NCBI GenBank assembly: GCA_021464525.1
Contig: JADRCO010001054.1
Coordinates: forward strand, 1-23,075
Reading direction: 5' to 3'
Length of the DNA stretch: 23,075 nt
Source of the DNA: Rhizophagus sp. LPA8_4_AMF
Lineage: Eukaryota; Glomeromycota; Glomeromycetes; Glomerales; Glomeraceae
Shown: positions 17,906 to 23,075 of the stretch, one piece after another
Layout of the letters: the number at the start of each line of letters is the position of its first letter
Position numbering within the stretch: position 1 is the first letter of the stretch
Notes under the pieces: model-generated
Told to the model about the DNA's origin: nothing
What the model saw: only the letters and a program-made list of their open reading frames with translations
The model's database searches: none
Program-made: the position numbers and the translations under genes

Positions 17906-18995
17906 CAGTCCGACGATCTTTTTTAGTGCAGTCATGCGAATTCGGATTTAGTTACTTACCATCAGTCCGAGATAGCCATGTTGAGTCCTAGTTTTGATTG
18001 TATTTTTTATAAAAAGAAACATTTCTAATCACACCAAATACTTCATTTACATATTTAATTTATATTTTTATTCATCGTCCATATTCCGACGATCTTTTGT
18101 CATGCGAATTCGGATTCTGTTACTTACCATCAGTCCGAGATAGCCATGTTGAGTCCTAGCTTTGATTGTATTTTTTCTAAAAAATACATTTCTAATCACA
18201 CCAAATTCTTCATTTACATATTTTTATTCATCGTCCATATTCTGACGATCTTTTATCATGCGAATTTCGGATTCTGTTACTTACCATCAATCCGAGATAG
18301 CCATGTTGAGTCCTAATTTTGATTGCATTTAAAAACATTTCTAATTACACCAAATTCTTCATTTACATATTTAAAATATTTTTATTCATCGTCCATATTC
18401 CGACGATCTTTTGTCATGTGAATTTCGGATTCTGTTACTTACCATCAATCCGAGATAGCCATGTTGAGTCCTAGCTTTGATTGTATTTTTTCTAAAAAAT
18501 ACATTTCTAATCACACCAAATTCTTCATTTACATATTTTTATTCATCGTCCATATTCTGACGATCTTTTATCATGCGAATTTCGGATTCTGTTACTTACC
18601 ATCAATCCGAGATAGCCATGTTGAGTCCTAATTTTGATTGCATTTAAAAACATTTCTAATTACACCAAATTCTTCATTTACCTATTTAAAATATTTTTAT
18701 TCATCATCCATATTCCGACGATCTTTTTTCATGCGAATTTCGGATTCTGTTACTTACCATCAGTCCGAGATAGCCATGTTGAGTCCTAGTTTTGATTGCA
18801 AAAAACATTTCTAATCACGCCAAATCCTTCATCCATATTTGAATGAAATCATTCTACAATAAGGTAATTCATTAATAAATCAATTAAAATATGAAATTCA
18901 TTCATCATATGACAACGGGTAGAACTTGTAAGGATCCAAATTCATATGCTGCACTAAAAATTGATATGAATGCACTCAAAAAGATTATCGGACTG
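17906..18995. mobile_element. mariner-like inverted-repeat element (TA-flanked) carrying an internal satellite array
   Basis: The left end begins CAGTCCGACGATCTTTTTTA followed by GTGCAGTCAT. The right end, read on the minus strand, begins CAGTCCGATAATCTTTTTGA followed by GTGCATTCAT, about 26 of 30 identical. Both ends are flanked by TA (17904-17905 and 18996-18997), the target duplication of Tc1/mariner elements. There is no transposase; nearly the whole interior is the tandem array. Confidence 0.75.
17912..18843. repeat. six-copy tandem array with dimeric higher-order structure
   Basis: Monomers start at GACGATCTTTT at 17912, 18088, 18244, 18402, 18559 and 18717 (spacings 176, 156, 158, 157 and 158 bp; the last is cut short). 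Monomers 2 and 4 are near identical (about 3 differences), and 3 and 5 are near identical (about 2 differences), while 2 and 3 differ in their A/T-rich parts. The repeating unit is therefore a 314-315-bp dimer. Each monomer keeps a core, GTTACTTACCATCA, R, TCCGAGATAGCCATGTTGAG, nearly unchanged. Confidence 0.92.
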
Positions 18996-19006
18996 TACTT
19001 CGTAAG

Positions 19007-19097
19007 AATATATATATATAGGTCCTGTTCTTTGCAGTCAGCCTACTAACACGACTCTTTACTCCACACTCTAGACTCTAATTCTGCTTTATTCAAC
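19007..19097 (+). promoter_or_regulatory. core promoter and leader of the secreted-protein gene
   Basis: AATATATATATATA (19007-19020) is a strong TATA-type element about 78-91 bp before the ATG. It is followed by a pyrimidine-rich leader (CTCTTTACTCCACACTCTAG at about 19055-19074). The mariner-like element ends only about 10 bp upstream of it, so the element forms the distal promoter. Confidence 0.55.
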
Positions 19098-19895
19098 ATG
19101 TTATTCTTTTTTTATTGGATCCTCTACCTTGGAACCTCAGCCTTGATCTGGACTACCGCTCAAGCTCGTCCACGGCCATCTCATGGCGTCGTAAAGCGTG
19201 AGCTAGGTCACTTTGAAGAACGCTACATCAACACCCTGGACTACAAGTTACATAACGAGACCGTCAAGTTGATCGGTTATAAGAAAATCAAGATCCCACT
19301 TGAAGATATTGATGCGTTCGAAGACCACTACTTCACGAACTATGGCGAGCTGCAGAAATTCGATTCTAATTTCTATGACCGAGCTTCGATGGAGCTTCGC
19401 GTCTACTTCCCGGTTGCTGGTGCGCTAATCGAGCATCAAGGATCCATGATAGAAGCTAACGAGCTTGGTGAATTCGAAACCAAAGACGTCGATGGCGGTT
19501 GCGTAGTGCTTGGTCGAAAACAAGCAGATCGCGTCCAAGGCGTCCAAGGCAACATCATCAAAGACGGCATCATCTACCTCGCAGACCAGGCCCATCCAAC
19601 ACACCAAATCGGAAATGTTTTCGTGTACGACTTTGGATACAAGACCCTTGACCACCACCACGATCACTCCCACTCCAAGCGAAGCAGCGGCACCTGTATT
19701 GAAAATCATGGAGGGGAGAATTGCAGTGACGCGTACAATATTCATGAAGGGCGGTGTCCGGAGAATCACGGAGTGTGCATGGATTATAATGGGTATTTCA
19801 CGGATTGCAAGAAAGAGCATAAGTACTTATATTTTACCGGAAGTGATTGCTATGTTTCTCTTAGCAAGGGAAACTGCTGGAATGAAATTATGTAG
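19098..19895 (+). CDS. secreted, dibasic-processed, cysteine-rich protein
   Basis: A 265-residue intronless ORF with visibly higher GC than its surroundings. Residues 1-23 are a signal peptide (hydrophobic FFFYWILYLGTSALIW, likely cleavage after AQA). KR at 33-34 and KR at 194-195 are Kex2-type processing sites, dividing the product into a short N-terminal piece, a middle domain (35-195, one Cys at 135, N-glycosylation sequon at N53) and a C-terminal peptide of about 70 residues. The tail has seven cysteines (200, 209, 220, 227, 237, 251 and 260) and a sequon at N208. A His-rich linker (DHHHDHSHS) just before the second site may bind metal. The layout suggests a secreted preproprotein whose cysteine-rich end is released, but I do not recognise the family and claim no function. 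Poly(A)-like AATAAA occurs at 19924 and 19954. It appears intact. Confidence 0.8.
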   Translation: MLFFFYWILYLGTSALIWTTAQARPRPSHGVVKRELGHFEERYINTLDYKLHNETVKLIGYKKIKIPLEDIDAFEDHYFTNYGELQKFDSNFYDRASMELRVYFPVAGALIEHQGSMIEANELGEFETKDVDGGCVVLGRKQADRVQGVQGNIIKDGIIYLADQAHPTHQIGNVFVYDFGYKTLDHHHDHSHSKRSSGTCIENHGGENCSDAYNIHEGRCPENHGVCMDYNGYFTDCKKEHKYLYFTGSDCYVSLSKGNCWNEIM

Positions 19896-20015
19896 GCGAA
19901 CTGTAATAATTATATATTATTATAATAAAAATATTATCTTATTGAGATATAAGAATAAAGTATTTAACAGATTCTTCCGTTGCCTCGCTGCTGATGGTCT
20001 AAATTTATCCCTTAT

Positions 20016-20529
20016 ACTGTAGGACTTCCCAGGCAAATTTGCCTGGGAAATTTCCGAAACTCACTTACTAATTAAAAAAAAATTTTTTATTTATATTTAT
20101 TTACCTTTTAAACTTTCATTTTATAATAATTTTAGCCAACTTTTTATAATTAAAAGATGCTTCATATATATTTTAAATAAACAAATTTTCAATTCAAAAA
20201 AAATTTGAAATTTTTTTTTTTTATTTGCCTTGAAGACCTTCTCAAATAATTGCCGCAGCTATATATTTCTTATGGATTTCAATATGCTATATATTAATTA
20301 ATTAAATAAAGATTACGTAAACAAATATAGCTTATAATTAGTAATAAATTTGATAAATTATTTTATTATTTAAAACATGAACATTGCAAAGAGCAACACC
20401 ACATTATTGGGAAGGATTTTTTAAATGTGAATCATTATTTTTTTTTTATAATTTTTCAGAAGCATGTTTAATTCATCTAAAATAAGATAACTGAACGATT
20501 TTCGCGGGCAAATTTGCCTGTTCTACAGT
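20016..20529. mobile_element. ~514-bp inverted-repeat element with palindromic terminus
   Basis: The left end ACTGTAGGAC leads into the perfect 20-bp palindrome CCCAGGCAAATTTGCCTGGG (20028-20047). The right end, on the minus strand, reads ACTGTAGAACAGGCAAATTT then GCCCGCGAAA, sharing ACTGTAG, AC, AGGCAAATTTGCC and GAAA with the left. The interior is A/T-rich and non-coding. Target duplication unclear, so the superfamily is undecided. Confidence 0.65.
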
Positions 20530-20945
20530 GTCAAGGAAAATGAAACCTCGGGAATTTAAGTGTATATCTTATTTGATCAATGGTATATGTTTCGAAATCA
20601 AATTTGATACTTATTATATATGATTTCAGGTTTAAATTTCCAAAGTCTTATTTTCTCTTGGCAAATATGTGTCGTTCCTGGAAGTGAAAAGTATAAAAGT
20701 AACATGTTTGCTAAAATATGCAAAATAAAAATAATATATTTTCTGATTCGAAAGAACACATCTACTGCATATAAATTAAACATACCCGTTTCATTTTTCA
20801 CAGCCGGCCTCTTTATTCGTGTAATATTTTATGAAAGCGTAATAAAGGTCTGAATTTTTTTCGTTTAAAAAACATATACGTGTTATTTATAAAAAATACA
20901 CATAAAAAATAAATTACATGATGTGGCCTATTATCGCTTATTATG
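20530..20945. other. intergenic region, no gene called
   Basis: Short overlapping frames exist on both strands (about 20598-20853) but none has coding character or a recognisable motif. Confidence 0.5.
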
Positions 20946-21096
20946 GTGTAGTTAGCCAGCCGCATTCCTGATTGCCGATCATCCGGACCCGGCTCAGACG
21001 TAGATCCATCGTGGAATTCCATGATATTTCGGCTATTGAACCGGATCTGGATGATCGGCAATCAGGAATGCGGCTGAGTATTTCGGCTATCTACAC
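20946..21096. mobile_element. foldback element, 36-bp near-perfect arms
   Basis: The left arm 20957-20992 (CAGCCGCATTCCTGATTGCC then GATCATCCGGACCCGG) is the reverse complement of 21041-21076 with only two mismatches. Short outer arms GTGTAG (20946-20951) and CTACAC (21091-21096) extend it, and ATTTCGGCTAT is repeated at about 21026 and 21079. The unit is about 150 bp, GC-richer than its flanks, non-coding, and would form a strong hairpin in DNA or RNA. Confidence 0.75.
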
Positions 21097-21299
21097 TAAA
21101 TGCTAAATCATGTAATCACGTGAAAAAATTCACCCAAGAAAAATTTTTATTAATACAATGTTATTAGCGTGTTTAGCTTGACACACCACGAAAAAAAATA
21201 AATACAAATGCGGTGGTTACCAGAGGTAACTCACCCTGGTATATGACGTTACTACGTTTCCATTCTAATATTCTATCCTATTTATCCATTTTTACCCAG
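21097..21299. other. spacer
   Basis: No gene. Contains the inverted repeat GTTACCAGAGGTAAC at about 21216-21230. Confidence 0.45.
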
Positions 21300-22740
21300 T
21301 TCCTGTGATTTGATCTGGCTAACCAAACACCCACTTGATTTGCCCAAACAAGTCTTTGATAGGCTTCATCAAGTTGTCATGGATCAATATAGCCTTGTTG
21401 ATAGTAATGGAGAGCTTAACAATTTGGACGAAACTAGCTTGATTATTATCCAATTCAAAACAGTTGATACAATTCCGTACATTACGTTTTCATTCAAACC
21501 TGCTGTATCACAAGTCATTTTTTAGGATTGCGCTGATTGGATGTCTGCAGTTGAACCACATTCTTTGCAATCCTCTTTTTTCATCTCGGTGACTGTGATG
21601 ATAATATTCCCTAGCCCGATCAACAGGAACTTTGTCATGTCTTCCGGAGATTTTGTACTGTGGATAAATCTTAATTTCGTCTCCATATATTGATATCATA
21701 CCATATAAAATAACACGGGAAATAAATTCAAACGGGCAGCTTCATTGCGTTAGTAATGTGTTAGGATGTCTTGTGCAATCTTAAAAATTCATCTATAACC
21801 AAATTTTGGACATCTTTTGCATTGGCGTATCCTTAACACCTCCAACAAAAGTAGGTAGTTCAATTATAATCAGCCGAAGAGTGATCAAACCTCCACGACG
21901 AGGATGGTTGTGATGCTATTTGCGGAAATACAAGATTAATATCATGAAAAAAAGAATCCAACTAATGTGAAACATTACATGTATCCACGATGGTTACAGT
22001 ACAATTTGTATTCACTGACATGTAACACCATTTTGCTGGCTTCCATTTACTGACATGTACAGTAAAATTACCCGACTTGCCATTTCACCAAAATCTTATT
22101 AGCTGCGCCTCGCTCCTTACTGCGCCTGAATTTCAAATTATTTCAATTGCCGAAATGTAAAAGAAGGTCAACAAACTGATTACAAAATGCATTAATAATG
22201 CAAGCCTATATAGCATCAATGTAATTATTCTTTTGTAATCTTTCTCTATTTTTTTTTCAAGTAGTACGGTTAGAATTTAGAAACAAAAAATTTATATCAT
22301 TAAAATATTTCTTGCTTTCTTATCAATACTGTAAAATGAATCAAAGGCAAAATTTCATGATAGTTAATACTATGTATATTTGTCGACAAAATGGCTTGTC
22401 AGTAAAATAGAGATTCGTTAAAATGGTTTCGGAAAAATGTGATGTTGGTGAAATGGCAAGTAGGTAAAATGACGTCGGTAAATTTTATGTCGGTATCAGT
22501 AAAATGGGCGAATACGGTCCACGATAATTTGGAGGTCTACTTTGAATTCCTGAGACCAGATTATACATACTAAGTCCTCATCATCGATCAAACGAATAAA
22601 GTTCCTTTCCACTCACAATTTGCTCATCCTCAGTTCCATCAGGAAAAGTAAACCAAATTCGAAGCCTCGTCTTCAAAGCTAACAAGGTTATTTGACCACG
22701 TGTTATAAGTAATGCCATTAGATTATTAATACTATCGGTA
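21300..22740 (-). pseudogene. fossil of a PD-(D/E)XK nuclease-like gene, split by an inserted element
   Basis: Minus-strand coding-like pieces are found on both sides of the 21992-22517 element. On the upstream side (about 22526-22740) one stretch reads RIWFTFPDGTEDEQIVSGKE. On the downstream side, short pieces include DEIKIYPQYKISGRHDKVPV near 21640-21690, a VTEMKKED stretch that looks like the (D/E)-x-K part of a restriction-like nuclease fold, and MYGIVST near 21460. This combination resembles the nuclease domains found in large Glomeromycotina families, including crinkler-type proteins; that placement is from memory of the family and moderate in confidence. It is broken in several places and is treated as a relic. 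The plus-strand frame at 21310-21525 is its mirror image. Confidence 0.55.
21984..22525. mobile_element. 526-bp non-autonomous element with 8-bp target duplication
   Basis: TCCACGAT is present at 21984-21991 and 22518-22525, bracketing 21992-22517. The ends are long imperfect inverted repeats built from CATTTTAC/GTAAAATG motifs: for example ACTTGCCATTTCACCAAAAT (about 22076-22095) mirrors TTGGTGAAATGGCAAGT (about 22445-22461). A GCGCCTCGCTCCTTACTGCG box (22105-22124) is shared with the older copy at 2045-2545. An 8-bp duplication fits hAT-like (8) or Mutator-like (8-11) mechanisms. No coding capacity. Confidence 0.75.
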
Positions 22741-22942
22741 TGTTGGAATCGTTCGTTTAATTTAATGATAAAATAATGTATAATAACCAGAAAACTAACT
22801 AAACAATGTTAAATAGACATTATTAAAATTCAATGGATTTTCAATAGGAGTCTTAGGACAGACGATTTTGTTTATCCTCTGCAAAATTACACTATTTTCT
22901 CTTTTGAATAATCCCTGTTAATTTCCTTGATCCCCTGAAATG
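22526..22942. other. upstream part of the nuclease fossil and AT-rich flank
   Basis: 22526-22740 belongs to the minus-strand fossil. From 22741 to 22942 I see no gene. Confidence 0.45.
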
Positions 22943-22944
22943 TA

Positions 22945-23075
22945 CACTCCCCGGTAAAAAGTATCTGGCCACCCATAAATTACTATTATAATTGTGCAAA
23001 TATGCTTTTAAGTAAAGTATTTTTTTTAATTATTAGCCTATCTTTTGTCTTATAAGCAAAGTTGATCACCAAGTC
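22945..23075. mobile_element. left end of a Tc1/mariner-like transposon (cut by window)
   Basis: A TA dinucleotide (22943-22944) precedes CACTCCCCGGTAAAAAGTAT followed by CTGGCCACCC, which matches the style of Tc1-like terminal repeats (CACTCCCGGnnAAAAGTAnnnGGnCACCC). The following sequence up to the window end has no ORF yet, as expected before a transposase start. The rest lies outside. Confidence 0.6.

Noticed and set aside
17912-18843. CRISPR-like array
   Set aside because: Whole roughly 157-bp units repeat without unique spacers and the setting is eukaryotic; it is a tandem satellite-like array.
19425-20022. Frames overlapping the secreted-protein gene on both strands (19425-19820 minus, 19510-20022 plus)
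   Set aside because: Shadows produced by the GC-rich coding sequence of 19098-19895; no motif or good start.
20598-21061. Small frames on both strands around 20.6-21.06 kb
   Set aside because: AT-driven or running through the foldback element; no recognisable domain.
16824-21230. Matching 15-bp inverted repeats GTTACCAnAGGTAAC at 16824 and 21216 as ends of one large element
   Set aside because: Each is itself a small palindrome, flanks do not match, and many independent elements and a gene lie between them.
21310-21525. Plus-strand 71-codon frame
   Set aside because: The opposite strand carries text typical of the nuclease-like relic (MYGIVST), and the plus frame starts without an ATG; taken as its mirror image.

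Overview
The window is AT-rich, intron-poor eukaryotic DNA crowded with small DNA transposons. It carries a tandem family of Sel1-repeat genes, a telobox Myb protein, an IS607-type recombinase remnant and a hAT transposon. This mix best fits an arbuscular mycorrhizal fungus of the Rhizophagus type. That assignment is inference from family content; no ribosomal or other diagnostic gene is present.

Layout. At 1-1.7 kb there is a poly-A tract, a short telobox Myb gene (227-574) and a small serine-rich ORF (1401-1709). At 2-3.2 kb lie two small non-autonomous elements. At 3.66-10.7 kb is a minus-strand Sel1 cluster: a dead copy (about 3660-4608), two closely related genes (5369-6643 and 7191-8237), and a longer third gene (9103-10704) whose old 3' end is decayed (8809-9102). 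A truncated IS607-like serine recombinase (4798-5097) sits between the dead copy and the first live gene, fused at its 3' edge to the duplicated Sel1 unit. At 11.8-12.5 kb are two weak minus-strand gene candidates. At about 12.95-15.53 kb is a broken hAT transposon. At 16.0-16.5 kb is a probable decayed membrane/coiled-coil gene. At 17.2-17.65 kb two small inverted-repeat elements flank a 55-bp retroposon tail with a 16-bp target duplication.

At 17.9-19.0 kb a TA-flanked, mariner-like inverted-repeat element contains six roughly 157-bp tandem monomers arranged as a dimeric higher-order repeat. It ends about 10 bp before the TATA box of a GC-richer gene (19098-19895) for a secreted, dibasic-processed, cysteine-rich protein. 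At 20.0-21.1 kb are two more inverted-repeat elements, one starting with a perfect 20-bp palindrome. At 21.3-22.74 kb is a minus-strand fossil of a PD-(D/E)XK nuclease-like gene, split by a 526-bp element with an 8-bp target duplication. At 22945 a Tc1-like element begins and runs off the window.

No operon-like or multi-gene pathway is evident. The main processes visible are tandem duplication and gene conversion in the Sel1 cluster, and repeated invasion by short inverted-repeat elements. Sel1 proteins are generally interaction scaffolds; the specific roles of these copies cannot be read from sequence.
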